DNA from: Clostridiales bacterium
GTDB lineage: Bacteria; Bacillota; Clostridia; Christensenellales; Aristaeellaceae
Length of the DNA stretch: 38,498 bases
Reading direction: 5' to 3'
NCBI GenBank assembly: GCA_004556155.1
Contig: SFIM01000045.1
Location: 1-38,498 of the forward strand
The notes under the pieces are model-generated. The model did no database searches. It was given only the letters and a program-made list of their open reading frames with translations, and had not been told where the DNA came from. This document shows, piece after piece, positions 6,130 through 13,876 of the stretch (the stretch's first letter is position 1; each line of letters opens with the position of its first letter). The position numbers and the translations under genes were made by a program.

Positions 6130-7938
6130 TTATTCCAGGCCCAGCGCATACTTGGCGGCGTTTTCGCCAGCCAGCTTGCCCCAGACCAGGTTGCCGGTGT
6201 TGCCGGTGCCGCCGATGGTGGTGCGGCCGAAGGCGTTGGCGGTGCCGATGATCTCGCCAGCCTCATACAGGCCGGGGATGGGCGCGCCGGAGGCGTTGAG
6301 CACCTGCGCCTTTTCGTTCATCAGCGGGCCGCCCTCGGTGAGCATCAGGTAGGGGGTGGTCTCGAAGATGTAGTAGGTGCCGCCGGTGAAGGCCTTCATC
6401 AGGCGGGTGCGGCCAAACTCATCATCATAGCCCTTTTCGGCATAGGTGTTGTACTTTTCGATGGTCTTTTCCAGGTTTTCGGCATTGATGCCGGCCTTCT
6501 CGGCCACCTCAGCGATGGTGGAGCCGCTGAAGAGGATGTTGCCCTTGGCCTTCTGATCCTCGAACTTGCTCCAGTCCTTATCGCCGGAGATGATGGGCTT
6601 GCCCATTTCCTTCAGCTCGTCCACGATGCCCTGATCGACCATCATGTACACCTTGTTGTCGCCCTTGGTCCACCAGGAGGTGATTTCATCGTAGCTGGAG
6701 CCGTCCTCCTTGCCCAGCTCATCCACAAAGCGGTTGCCGTCCTTGTTGATGAAGATCAGGTAGGGGAAGTCCTTGGAGCGGATGGACATGGTGCGGGTCA
6801 TGCCGCCCTCGGGGGTCTTCAGGCCGCCGGAGTAGGCGGTCAGGAAGTCCATGTTGCTCAGCACAGCGCCGGCCTTTTCCGCCATCAGCATGCCGTCGCC
6901 CGTGGTGAACCAGGAGGAGGTGGTGGTGAAATTCTTGAAATTGTAGCGGGTAATCAGCTCTTCGGAGTGGCCGTAGCCGCCGGTGCACAGCACGGTCGCC
7001 TTGGCATAGTAATCCGCCTTGGCGGTCTTGGCGCCAACTACCGTTTCGCCATCCATGATCAGATCGGTAGCGGGCTCTTCAAACATGATGCAGCACTGGC
7101 CGGCGTCGATGAACTTTTTCAGCTCGCCGTACACAACGTCGGTAAGGGAGGAACGCACGCAGCTGGAAATACGATCCACGCTCAGCGGCTCATACAGCGT
7201 GGGCTGAGAGGGGGTGCGGCTCTTTTCAGAGGCGAACTGAACGCCCAGGTCGACCACCCAGTCCACCTCCTCGCCGCAGTGCTGGGCGAAGTAGCGGGTC
7301 AGGTTCTCATTCCAGGTGTACTCAACGCCGGGGAAGCGGGAGCGATAGCCCTCGTTCAGGCGGCGGACATCCTCCACCAGCAGCTCGGGATCATCCTTGA
7401 TGCCGGCCTCCGCCTGCAGCTTGCTGTTGATGCCAATCAGCGTGCCGCCGCCGATGGTGCCGCCCACGCGGTCGGTCTTTTCCAGCACGACCACCTTGGC
7501 GCCGTTGCGGCAGGCTTCAATGGCGGTGCGCATGCCGGCCACGCCAGCGCCGATCACCAGCACATCGGGATCGGAGATGGTGCACACCTGCTCGGCCGCC
7601 TCCTCAAGACCCAGCGCATTCTTCACAGCGGCCATGATGCCGTTGGAGGACAGGGTAGCGCCGGTCACAACGTCCACGTCCGCGCTCTGAGCCTCCACGA
7701 TCGCCGCGGGAATCTTTTCCATCGCAGCGTCGCACACGCCGGCGGTATCGCCATGGCTGAGCACCTCAACCTTGGTGATCTTGCCGCCCTCGACGGTCAC
7801 GGCAACCTTCAGATCGCCGCCGAAGCTCTTGCCGGTGCCTTCGAACACGCCGTCCGTCAGCTCCGCGGCATAGGCTGTCACGCTCATCAGGCCCAACACC
7901 ATGACCAGCGCGCAAACCACGCTCAAAAACTTTTTCAT
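6130..7938 (-). CDS. Secreted FMN-binding FAD-dependent reductase, fumarate/urocanate reductase type
   Basis: A 602-residue exported flavoprotein. A Sec signal peptide (1-24, ends AYA-AE) leads to an FMN-binding domain whose DVVTGATLSSN (about 88-99) fits the motif where ApbE attaches FMN to threonine (here probably Thr95). From about residue 120 comes a Rossmann FAD-binding domain (VLVIGAGVAGMRTAIEAC, then VLEKTDRVGGTIGG), ending in a fumarate-reductase-type domain with LYEAGEIIGTANAFGRTTIGG. In known relatives electrons pass from a membrane flavin system through bound FMN to FAD and then to fumarate, urocanate or a similar acceptor outside the cell. The acceptor cannot be read here. The ATG has AGGAGG at 9 bases. 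It is a single-gene transcript with its own promoter and terminator. Confidence in architecture is high, in substrate low. Confidence 0.93.
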   Translation of the reverse strand: MKKFLSVVCALVMVLGLMSVTAYAAELTDGVFEGTGKSFGGDLKVAVTVEGGKITKVEVLSHGDTAGVCDAAMEKIPAAIVEAQSADVDVVTGATLSSNGIMAAVKNALGLEEAAEQVCTISDPDVLVIGAGVAGMRTAIEACRNGAKVVVLEKTDRVGGTIGGGTLIGINSKLQAEAGIKDDPELLVEDVRRLNEGYRSRFPGVEYTWNENLTRYFAQHCGEEVDWVVDLGVQFASEKSRTPSQPTLYEPLSVDRISSCVRSSLTDVVYGELKKFIDAGQCCIMFEEPATDLIMDGETVVGAKTAKADYYAKATVLCTGGYGHSEELITRYNFKNFTTTSSWFTTGDGMLMAEKAGAVLSNMDFLTAYSGGLKTPEGGMTRTMSIRSKDFPYLIFINKDGNRFVDELGKEDGSSYDEITSWWTKGDNKVYMMVDQGIVDELKEMGKPIISGDKDWSKFEDQKAKGNILFSGSTIAEVAEKAGINAENLEKTIEKYNTYAEKGYDDEFGRTRLMKAFTGGTYYIFETTPYLMLTEGGPLMNEKAQVLNASGAPIPGLYEAGEIIGTANAFGRTTIGGTGNTGNLVWGKLAGENAAKYALGLE

Positions 7939-7996
7939 ACAGGATTTTCCTCCTTCTTCTCTGCCGTATTGACAGGTTTCTGGATAGCCGGGAAAA

Positions 7997-8025
7997 AGCA
8001 TACTGCATTATCGATAATTTGTCAA
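7997..8025 (-). promoter_or_regulatory. Promoter of the flavoprotein gene with palindromic spacer
   Basis: On the minus strand a perfect TTGACA (8020-8025), a 17-base spacer and TATGCT (7997-8002). The spacer holds the 12-bp palindrome ATTATCGATAAT (8007-8018), well placed for a repressor. Confidence 0.85.
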
Positions 8026-8039
8026 CGGATTGCATGCAG

Positions 8040-8291
8040 GGCCATTTTTTCGACACAATCGCAAATCGATGCGAATGGCAAATGCACGCAGCCTTGCCCC
8101 CGTGGCACGCTGATCGCAGATCAGCGCAGGGCTGGCAAAGCCAGACCGAAGGGAAAAAAATGAAAAGTTGCCTGGGGGAGCTTGCTCCTAACCAGGCAAC
8201 TTAAGTTTTCCCCTGCCACGGGGGTGGCCAGGGCCACTCCCTGCTTATATTCAATTGACTTTTACGTCACACACAGGTTCTTTGGTACTTT
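8040..8291 (+). repeat. Mosaic intergenic repeat, copy R5
   Basis: Contains CGCTGATC-GCA-GATCAGCG (8108-8126) and CTGGC-AAA-GCCAG. A longer version of the TT-loop hairpin follows: AAGTTGCCTGG (8165-8175) pairs with CCAGGCAACTT (8192-8202) around GGAGC-TT-GCTCC (8177-8188). GTGGCC-AG-GGCCAC lies at 8224-8237. It ends in GGTACTTTC and runs into element A and the spo0A 3' end. No gene seen. Confidence 0.84.
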
Positions 8292-8384
8292 CCTTGTACG
8301 CCCCGCGCTACTGCCTTACGGCAAGCGCGGGTTTCGGGCGGCAATTTGCAAAATTGCGCGCCCTCAGCCGCCTGCGGCGGCGCT
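8292..8384 (-). repeat. Element A copy 4, forms the 3' end of spo0A
   Basis: A full three-hairpin element A. Its first hairpin (GCCGCC-GCA-GGCGGC) is read as the final Ala-Ala-Ala-Gly-Gly codons of spo0A, and the following TGA of the element is the stop (8364-8366). Confidence 0.87.
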
Positions 8385-9161
8385 CGCGCTGTGCTGCTTT
8401 TCCATGCCCAGCTTGTCTGCAATCAGCGCGATGAACTCGCCGTTGGTGGGCTTGTCCTCGGGGATGGCTACGCGGCAGCCGAACGCGCGGTTCAGCGATT
8501 CCACGCGCCCGCGGCTCCAGGCCACCTCAATGGCGTGGCGGATGGCGCGCTCCACCTTGCTGGGGCTGGTGGCATAGCGCCGCGCAATGCTGGGATATAG
8601 CTCCTTGGTGATGCGGTTGATGCGGTCGGGCTGCTCGATGACCAGGCGCACGCCCTCGCGCAGAAATTGATAGCCCTTGATATGCGCCGGAATGCCCAGG
8701 GAGAGGAAGATGTTGCTCATGCGGTCATCCACATTGGGAGAGGGCGGCGGGGGCAGCTCGGGCGGCTCCTCGCACACGCCCTCCATCTGCCGCGCGCTAT
8801 CGCGGACGCGATCCATCAGCTGGCTCATTTCCACCGGCTTTACCATGTAGTAGTTTACGCCCAGCCGCAGCGCGCGGGCGATGAAATCCTCGCGGCCCAG
8901 GGCGGTCAGGGCGATCACCCGCGGGCGTTGCTCCGGGGGAATGCGCTGCACCTGCTCCAACACGCCGAAGCCGTCCATCTGCGGCATAATCAAATCCAGA
9001 ATTATCACGTCCGAGGGACACTCGGGCAGCCGCTGCAGCGCCTCCACGCCGTTTGCTGCCTCGCCGGAAATGATCATATCCTCCTGCGCCTCCAAGTACT
9101 TGTGAAGCGCCGCACGTATTTCATCATTATCGTCCGTAAGGAATATGCGAATCTTTTCCAT
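8364..9161 (-). CDS. spo0A: Stage 0 sporulation protein A, response regulator
   Basis: Spo0A is the phosphorylation-controlled master transcription factor of sporulation entry in Firmicutes. Residues 1-120 form a receiver domain with acidic pocket Asp10/Asp11, phosphoacceptor Asp56 (ILDLIMPQMDG) and the lysine of MVKP. A linker rich in Pro and Glu follows. Then comes the Spo0A effector domain, with LGIPAHIKGYQFLREGV, the region ARRYATSPSKVERAIRHAIE that includes the DNA-recognition helix, and NGEFIALIADKL. The ATG is preceded by GGAGG. After MEKQ the last residues (HSASAAAGG) come largely from element A, which also gives the stop. The usual spoIVB neighbour is absent. Its presence suggests a spore-forming or recently spore-forming ancestor. 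Confidence 0.97.
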   Translation of the reverse strand: MEKIRIFLTDDNDEIRAALHKYLEAQEDMIISGEAANGVEALQRLPECPSDVIILDLIMPQMDGFGVLEQVQRIPPEQRPRVIALTALGREDFIARALRLGVNYYMVKPVEMSQLMDRVRDSARQMEGVCEEPPELPPPPSPNVDDRMSNIFLSLGIPAHIKGYQFLREGVRLVIEQPDRINRITKELYPSIARRYATSPSKVERAIRHAIEVAWSRGRVESLNRAFGCRVAIPEDKPTNGEFIALIADKLGMEKQHSASAAAGG

Positions 9162-9274
9162 CCTGTCCCTCCGATAATTCCCCGGAATGCGCGCAAATAA
9201 ATCCTGCAGGATTATTCATATTTATACTGCACATTCCAGTTTCTACCACGGAGTATAGCGAAAAACCTGCCATT

Positions 9275-9286
9275 TTGCATATGCAA
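9275..9286. promoter_or_regulatory. Palindrome upstream of spo0A
   Basis: TTGCATATGCAA is a perfect 12-bp palindrome about 115 bases upstream of the spo0A start, with a TATACT-like -10 candidate (minus strand, about 9253-9258) between them. It could be an operator. I found no convincing SigH promoter. Confidence 0.35.
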
Positions 9287-9340
9287 TGTATACAGGTAGA
9301 AGCAAAAGATCAACATTTTTTTCCAATTCGCAGGCCGGCT

Positions 9341-9820
9341 TTATGTCATTTCATAGGCGATCCTGGGCGAACCGTCGCGCACGTAAATAATGCCCCGGCG
9401 GGTGAAGCCGCACTGTAGGATCAAATGCTGCATGATGTGGTTGTCCGCATGGGTATCGATGCGTAAATGGTGAATTTGCGCTCGACAAAATCCCACAATT
9501 TGCTTCATAATTCCATGCACAGTGCCGTTGCTGGCGACACGATGAATGGTGCCATACGGCGCGTTGGACAGCCACGCGCCCTCGTCAATCACGGCGTAGG
9601 TCGGATCCTCGCCAATGATGAAGACAAAAACGCCGCAGATCGCGCCGTCTTGTTCGATCATATAAAGCTGTTTTTGGGCGATATCGTCCCGCAGCAGCTT
9701 CTCTTGTGGATATCCGTCTCCCCACTGATTAGCGTTTCCGGTTTTAACCATAAAATTGCGCGCGTATGCATAAATATCCACAATGGCGGGCAAATCCTGC
9801 ATTGTTGCTTTCCGGATCAT
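9341..9820 (-). CDS. GNAT family N-acetyltransferase
   Basis: A 159-residue protein with the GNAT outline. IRKATMQDLPAIVDIYAYAR opens the fold, IEQDGAICGVFVFIIGEDP forms the central strands, YGTIHRVASNGTVHGIMKQIVGFCRA is the cofactor region and HLRIDTHADNHIMQHLILQCGFTRRGIIYV the C-terminal half. This is the type often annotated as uncharacterised GNAT (IDTHxDNxxMQ motif). The ATG at 9820 follows AAGGAG at 9 bases; the longer open frame upstream overlaps a terminator. It lies after the decarboxylase genes but beyond a perfect hairpin, so it is probably separately expressed. The acceptor is unknown. Confidence 0.88.
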   Translation of the reverse strand: MIRKATMQDLPAIVDIYAYARNFMVKTGNANQWGDGYPQEKLLRDDIAQKQLYMIEQDGAICGVFVFIIGEDPTYAVIDEGAWLSNAPYGTIHRVASNGTVHGIMKQIVGFCRAQIHHLRIDTHADNHIMQHLILQCGFTRRGIIYVRDGSPRIAYEMT

Positions 9821-9836
9821 TGTTTGCTTCTCCTTA

Positions 9837-9873
9837 AAAACATCCGTGCGGAGGGGAACATTCCCCTCCGCAT
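9837..9873 (-). terminator. Hairpin after the decarboxylase gamma-like gene
   Basis: On the minus strand an 11-bp perfect stem (GCGGAGGGGAA/TTCCCCTCCGC, TG loop) is followed after ACGGATG by TTTTT. The T-run is a few bases late, so termination may be partial. Confidence 0.65.
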
Positions 9874-9881
9874 GCGATAAA

Positions 9882-10010
9882 TCACTTTTTATCAATCAGC
9901 CTCAGCAGATATACCGACAGCACCAGCACGCCGATGACGGCGAAGATGCCCAGCATGCCCAGGCCCATGTAGCGCAGGTTTTGCGTGAACGCATGAAAAT
10001 TGATCTGCAT
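9882..10010 (-). CDS. Small decarboxylase gamma-like membrane subunit (42 aa)
   Basis: A 42-residue protein starting MQINFHAFTQNLRY and continuing through one hydrophobic helix (GLGMLGIFAVIGVLVLSVYL) to a basic end RLIDKK. This is the layout of the gamma subunit of Na+-pumping biotin decarboxylases (OadG/MmdC-like), which anchors and assembles the complex, but cut to the membrane helix. It starts 13 bases after the stop of the beta subunit and has its own AAAGGAGG site, so coexpression is near certain. It lacks the Pro/Ala linker and the zinc-binding tail of larger OadG proteins. A general small membrane peptide is the alternative. Confidence 0.75.
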   Translation of the reverse strand: MQINFHAFTQNLRYMGLGMLGIFAVIGVLVLSVYLLRLIDKK

Positions 10011-10023
10011 GGCAATGCCTCCT

Positions 10024-11145
10024 TTAATGCAGGAAGAAGTTGAGGATCAGGCCGCCGGCGATGACCGAGGCGATCTGGCCGGATACGTTGACGCCGATGG
10101 AGTGCATCAGCAGAAAATTGGAGGGATCCTCCTTGAGCCCCATCTTGTGCACAATGCGGCCCGACATGGGAAAGGCCGAGATGCCCGCCGCGCCGATCAT
10201 GGGGTTGATCTTTTCCTTGAGGAAGAGGTTGAGGAACTTGGCAAACAGCACGCCGCCGGCGGTATCCATGATGAACGCCACCAGACCCAGGCCCAGGATC
10301 AGCAGGGTATCGGGGCGCAGGAACTGCTCGGCCTTCATCTGGCAGGCGATGGTGATGCCCAGCAGGATGGTGATCAGGTTGGCCAGCACATGCTGGGCGG
10401 TGTCGGACAGGGAGTCAAGCACGCCGCACTCGCGGATGAGGTTGCCAAACATCAGGAAGCCCACCAGCGCCACCGACGCGGGCGCAACCAGCCCGGCCAC
10501 CACAGTGGTCAGGATGGGGAAGAGAATGCGCGTGATCTTGGACACGTTATGCTCGTGATAGGGCATGCGGATCATGCGCTCTTTCTTGGTGGTCAGCAGG
10601 CGGATGACGGGCGGCTGGATGACGGGCACCAGCGCCATATACGAATAGGCGGACACCATGATTGCGCCCAGGTATTTGCTGCCCAGCTTTTGCGCCACGG
10701 CGATGGCGGTGGGGCCGTCGGCCGCGCCGATGATGGCGATGGAAGCGGCGTCGTTGATATCAAAGAACATGGAGGCCGCACACAGGGTGAAGAAGATGCC
10801 AAACTGCGCGGCCGCGCCGAAGATCATGAGCTTGGGGTTGGACAGCAGCGGGCCAAAGTCGATCATCGCGCCGATGCCGATGAACAGCAGCAGCGGGAAC
10901 AGCTCATTGGCGATGCCTGCGTCAAACAGCACGCTCAGCGCGCCGTGCTCAGTGACGCCGTTGATCACCTGCGTGACCGCGCCCGAGAAGGGCAGGTTGA
11001 CCAGGATGGCGCCAAACCCCAGCGGCAGCAGCAGGGTGGGCTCCATATCCCTGGCGATGGCCAGGTAGATCAGCAGCGCGCCGATGCCCCACATGACCAC
11101 CTGCTGCCATTGCAGGTTGAGTACGTTTGAAAACAGTGCTTCCAT
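10024..11145 (-). CDS. Na+-transporting carboxylic acid decarboxylase beta subunit
   Basis: The integral membrane subunit (373 residues, about nine or more hydrophobic segments) that decarboxylates carboxybiotin and exports Na+ in oxaloacetate, methylmalonyl-CoA or glutaconyl-CoA decarboxylases. Typical blocks are PLLLFIGIGAMIDFGPLLSNP, AASIAIIGAADGPTAIAVAQKL, SYMALVPVIQPPVIRLLTTKKER and INPMIGAAGISAFPMSGRIVHKMG, ending NFLLMHSIGVNVSGQIASVIAGG. The ATG has AGGAGG at 8 bases. No alpha (carboxyltransferase) or biotin-carrier gene is in the window, so the acid substrate cannot be told apart. Upstream is a mosaic repeat; downstream is the gamma-like gene. Confidence 0.95.
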   Translation of the reverse strand: MEALFSNVLNLQWQQVVMWGIGALLIYLAIARDMEPTLLLPLGFGAILVNLPFSGAVTQVINGVTEHGALSVLFDAGIANELFPLLLFIGIGAMIDFGPLLSNPKLMIFGAAAQFGIFFTLCAASMFFDINDAASIAIIGAADGPTAIAVAQKLGSKYLGAIMVSAYSYMALVPVIQPPVIRLLTTKKERMIRMPYHEHNVSKITRILFPILTTVVAGLVAPASVALVGFLMFGNLIRECGVLDSLSDTAQHVLANLITILLGITIACQMKAEQFLRPDTLLILGLGLVAFIMDTAGGVLFAKFLNLFLKEKINPMIGAAGISAFPMSGRIVHKMGLKEDPSNFLLMHSIGVNVSGQIASVIAGGLILNFFLH

Positions 11146-11159
11146 GATATAAACCTCCT

Positions 11160-11340
11160 TATATAATGGGTAGGGATTGGGGAACTGGGGAGGGTGGAAC
11201 GAGGGAAACGAGGGGAACGATTCTTTCGTGGAGCCATAGCGCCGCCGCAGGCGGCTGAGGGCGCGCAATTTTGTAAATTGCCGCCCGAAACCCGCGCTTG
11301 CCGTAAGGCAGTAGCGCGGGGCGTACAGCGATCAGCGTGC
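11160..11340. repeat. Mosaic repeat R6 with element A copy 5
   Basis: Purine tract (GAACGAGGGAAACGAGGGG), left arm GATTCTTTCGTGGAGC, then element A forward (11235-11328), then the half-hairpin GATCAGCGTGCC of the mosaic core. Right arm absent. Confidence 0.82.
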
Positions 11341-11620
11341 CCCGCGGGAAGGAAATGCGGCAGTGTGGTGCGAGAAGATAGAAGGTCTGCGCCGCGTATA
11401 ATTATGCAAATTATGGCCTGCTAACTGCCGTTTTTCACATACAAGCATGTCTGAATTGGTAAACCCGCACAGCGGCGGGACGGCTGCACGCGGGCGCGCT
11501 TGATCAAGACATCGTGTTCTTCTTTTGCGGCCGGCGCGTGTGCGCATATCCATTTTGCTGCGGCTTGAAATGAAACGAAGGTGCATTGCTGCATTTTCCA
11601 ATAAATGCAAATTATTGCGT
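11341..11620. other. Gap without recognisable gene
   Basis: This stretch lies upstream of the decarboxylase genes and is not built from the mosaic repeats. It holds AT-rich patches (around 11397-11415 and 11600-11617) that could carry a minus-strand promoter, but I found no clear -35/-10 pair. The reading frames across it show no family features. Confidence 0.5.
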
Positions 11621-12005
11621 TCCCCCCTCATCCGTCTCGCTGTTCGCTCGACACCTTCTTCCGTTTGGGAGAAGGCTTTTATAGTTGTGCGATTTTCAAG
11701 AAACTTGGCTTCTCTTCATAACTATTGCCACCCGCCGCGCCTGTTTTCCGCGCCCAACCATCGCACCCGTGGCAGCGGACAGCGCAGCTGGACGCAGGGC
11801 TGGCGAAGCCAGACCGAGGGGGAAAGCAAGAAGCGAACGGAGGAAAGCTTGCTTTCATCCGGGCGGTTCAGGCTTTCACCTGCCACGGGGGGCGGGTGGC
11901 CAGAGCCACTCCCAGTTTTATTCAAGCAGCTTTCACGTCACATACCGGTTCTTTGTTACTTTCTTCACCGAAGAAAGTAACGTCCCCCTTCGTTCCCTTC
12001 GTCCC
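11621..12005 (+). repeat. Mosaic intergenic repeat, copy R7
   Basis: A complete copy in the same order as R1: CTCATCCGTCTCGC and CTTCTTCC/GGGAGAAGG at the left, the GTGGCAGCGGACAGCGCAGCTG variant of the second hairpin, CTGGC-GAA-GCCAG, AAAGC-TT-GCTTT, GTGGC-CAGA-GCCAC, then the terminal hairpin 11955-11981 (GTTAC/GTAAC) and a pyrimidine tract. Confidence 0.86.
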
Positions 12006-12026
12006 CCCGCCTCCCTCCTCTTCGCC

Positions 12027-12079
12027 ATAAAAAAAGCGAAACTCCTATTGCGACGCAACATCGCAATAAGAGTCTCGCT
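12027..12079 (-). terminator. Terminator of the ABC-importer/tatA gene block
   Basis: On the minus strand AGCGAGACTC, then TATTGCGA, pairs with TCGCAATA, then GAGTTTCGCT, followed by seven T. It lies about 90 bases after the 37-residue gene. Confidence 0.85.
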
Positions 12080-12167
12080 ATTTCATCCAGAAGCGGGCCT
12101 TGCGGCCGTGCATTGACGCCTTCTGTCGCGGCAAAGCCGCCAGCTACTCCCTCTTACAGAGCGGGGG

Positions 12168-12281
12168 TTAGGAATTTTGCTTCTTCACCAGCGTGGATAG
12201 CAGCATCACCGGCCGCAGCAGCAGCCAGAGCACCTTGTCCTTGAGCAGGGTAAGAAACACGTTGCCTTCTTGATCCGCCAT
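12168..12281 (-). CDS. Small hydrophobic protein downstream of tatA (37 aa)
   Basis: A 37-residue protein beginning MADQEGNVFLTLLKDKV, followed by WLLLRPVMLLSTLVKKQNS. One amphipathic or membrane helix (about 9-32) ends in a basic tail. The ATG at 12281 has a GGAGAGG site at 8 bases. It is the last gene before the block's terminator, 90 bases after tatA. I recognise no family. It could be a Tat accessory peptide or a membrane-associated small protein; the placement is the only clue. Confidence 0.6.
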   Translation of the reverse strand: MADQEGNVFLTLLKDKVLWLLLRPVMLLSTLVKKQNS

Positions 12282-12371
12282 TGCGCAGCCTCTCCTTTTT
12301 GTCAGCAGGAGCGCAGCTCCATCGGGGCGCGCCCCAGTCGGCGGTCTATGGGGCATTCTATGTCCAAAGCG

Positions 12372-12557
12372 TTATTTGGATTCCTCTTTTGCTTCGGCGG
12401 GCGCGGATGTGGCTTCCTCCTCCTTGCCGCCGACTTCCTTTTTGAATTCGCGGATGCTCTGACCCAGCGCCTTGCCCACGCCCGACAGCTTGCTGCCGCC
12501 GAAGATGACCAGCGCCAGCACCAGGATCAGCAGAATTTCGGTGATACCCAAGCGCAT
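12372..12557 (-). CDS. tatA: Twin-arginine translocase subunit TatA
   Basis: A 61-residue TatA/E protein of the pathway that exports folded proteins. The short N-terminal membrane helix is MRLGITEILLILVLALVIFG, followed by the hinge GGSKLSGVGKALGQSIREFKKEV (amphipathic helix with the family's GxALGxxIREFK pattern) and an acidic, low-complexity tail. ATG 12557 follows AAAGGGGA. No tatC is in the window. It is probably cotranscribed with the importer and the NAGPA-like gene (93 bases upstream). Confidence 0.93.
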   Translation of the reverse strand: MRLGITEILLILVLALVIFGGSKLSGVGKALGQSIREFKKEVGGKEEEATSAPAEAKEESK

Positions 12558-12649
12558 CGCAGGATGTCCCCTTTCAATTAAGATTTGGCACGGCAAGATT
12601 ATAGCAAAAAAGCGCGGGGATTGCAACTGCCCGCGCTGGTAAAATACGA

Positions 12650-13873
12650 TTATTCGTATTGGCCAAAGCCGATAATGCTGGTGATATCGCGCATTGTCTT
12701 GCCCGTTTTGTTCAGAATTTCGCCCATAAAGACCAGCGCCACCGTGCCGCCGCCATCCAGATTGAGCGCCTCCACCGCGCCCTTTTCCAGCATCTTGTCG
12801 GCCAGCCAGTCAAAGTATACGCCCTTGGATTCCCTCACCCGGCCCTTCACGGTCAGGATGATGTAGTGATAGGGCGCGATCATGCCCAGGGCGCAGCGCG
12901 GCTCGCGATAGTGATAATACGTATCGTCGCCCATGTGCGCGCCGGGCTGCCCATCGGATACCAGGATGGGGCCAAAGGCGAATACATCCGTCGCGCCCAT
13001 GTCCAGATATTCCTGCGCCGTGTGCGCGTCGCTCAGATAGGCTTTCATGCTGCCGTCGTTAAAAACGGCCAGCACCTCTAAATTGGGAAACCGCGCGCGG
13101 TTGGCCTTGTAGGTCTTGTCCGAGATGATCTTGCCGTTGCGGATGACAATGCCCACCGTTTCGTTGTTATTGCGGCGCGTGCCGAAAAAGTCATCCGTGA
13201 TGCCCAGCACCACATGGTTGTCCCGCGCCAGATCGATGGGGTTCACGCCCCGGCGGCCGGGGGTCTTTCCCGCGGATAGATAGCTGGTCAGCGGCGCGCC
13301 GGGCGTGCAGCGCACGTCGGTTTCAAACCAAACCAGGGTGTTGAGCGTATCGGTGTAGCGGCGAATCTCCACCGACAGCACGTCGGACTTGTATATCCAC
13401 AGCCCGTCGTCCGCGTCGGCGTATACATACGGCTCCGTGCCCGCGGGCAAAAGCCCGTCTTCGGTCAGCTGCGGCAGCGCGGGCTGCGCCTGCGGGCCGA
13501 TGGGCGTGGGCACGGGGGTGGGCGCAGGCGAGGGGGTGGGCACGGCGGTGGGGTCGGGCGCGCCCGGCGCGGGCACGCATTGACCAGAAAATACCAATGC
13601 CTGCAGGGCCGCGTCAGCCCGGCCGGTCTGGGGCAAAGCGTTGGCCTTTTGCAGGTTTTTCACCCGCTGGGTCATGACGGCGTTGTAGCTGTCCGACAGG
13701 TTGAGCGAGGTGAAGTAGCCCAGATAATACATGGCCGTTTTCAGCGCCAGCACATCGCTGCCGCGCATGCCCTCGCGCAGCTCGCGATATTCCGCCCGGG
13801 CGCAGGGCGCGCCCAGCAGCAGCGCGCAGGCAAGCAGCAGGCACAGCGCGGCGCGCGCCTTCACGCGGCGCAC
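12650..13873 (-). CDS. Secreted phosphodiester glycosidase (NAGPA domain) with peptidoglycan-binding domain
   Basis: A 407-residue exported protein. A signal peptide (1-27, ends ARA-EY) is followed by a PG_binding_1-like module (REGMRGSDVLALKTAMYYLGYF to about residue 90) and a Pro/Thr-rich linker (about 100-135). Next is a phosphodiester glycosidase (NAGPA) domain with VNPIDLARDNHVVLGITDDFF and the hallmark VEALNLDGGGTVALVFMGEILNKTG. Relatives cleave alpha-GlcNAc phosphodiesters, so a role in trimming cell-envelope polymers is likely. The GTG start lies three bases after the stop of the ABC ATPase, so it is translated from that operon. Why a wall-active enzyme is coupled to an amino-acid importer is unclear. 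Confidence 0.88.
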   Translation of the reverse strand: MRRVKARAALCLLLACALLLGAPCARAEYRELREGMRGSDVLALKTAMYYLGYFTSLNLSDSYNAVMTQRVKNLQKANALPQTGRADAALQALVFSGQCVPAPGAPDPTAVPTPSPAPTPVPTPIGPQAQPALPQLTEDGLLPAGTEPYVYADADDGLWIYKSDVLSVEIRRYTDTLNTLVWFETDVRCTPGAPLTSYLSAGKTPGRRGVNPIDLARDNHVVLGITDDFFGTRRNNNETVGIVIRNGKIISDKTYKANRARFPNLEVLAVFNDGSMKAYLSDAHTAQEYLDMGATDVFAFGPILVSDGQPGAHMGDDTYYHYREPRCALGMIAPYHYIILTVKGRVRESKGVYFDWLADKMLEKGAVEALNLDGGGTVALVFMGEILNKTGKTMRDITSIIGFGQYE

Positions 13874-13876
13874 GGC

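Noticed and set aside
6121..8163. 680-codon open frame on the plus strand
   Set aside because: It runs antisense to the flavoprotein gene; His/Ala/Gly-rich product without family motifs, a by-product of GC-rich codon use. The same holds for 1821-3248, 10000-11130, 13580-14662, 17385-18575 and 28229-29599.
9162..9340. SigH promoter and 0A boxes upstream of spo0A
   Set aside because: No AGGA/GAAT pair with 11-12 spacing and no convincing TTCGACA box.
11332..11631. 99-residue minus-strand frame in the gap upstream of the decarboxylase genes
   Set aside because: Arg-rich, no ribosome site, no family pattern, and it overlaps repeat R6.
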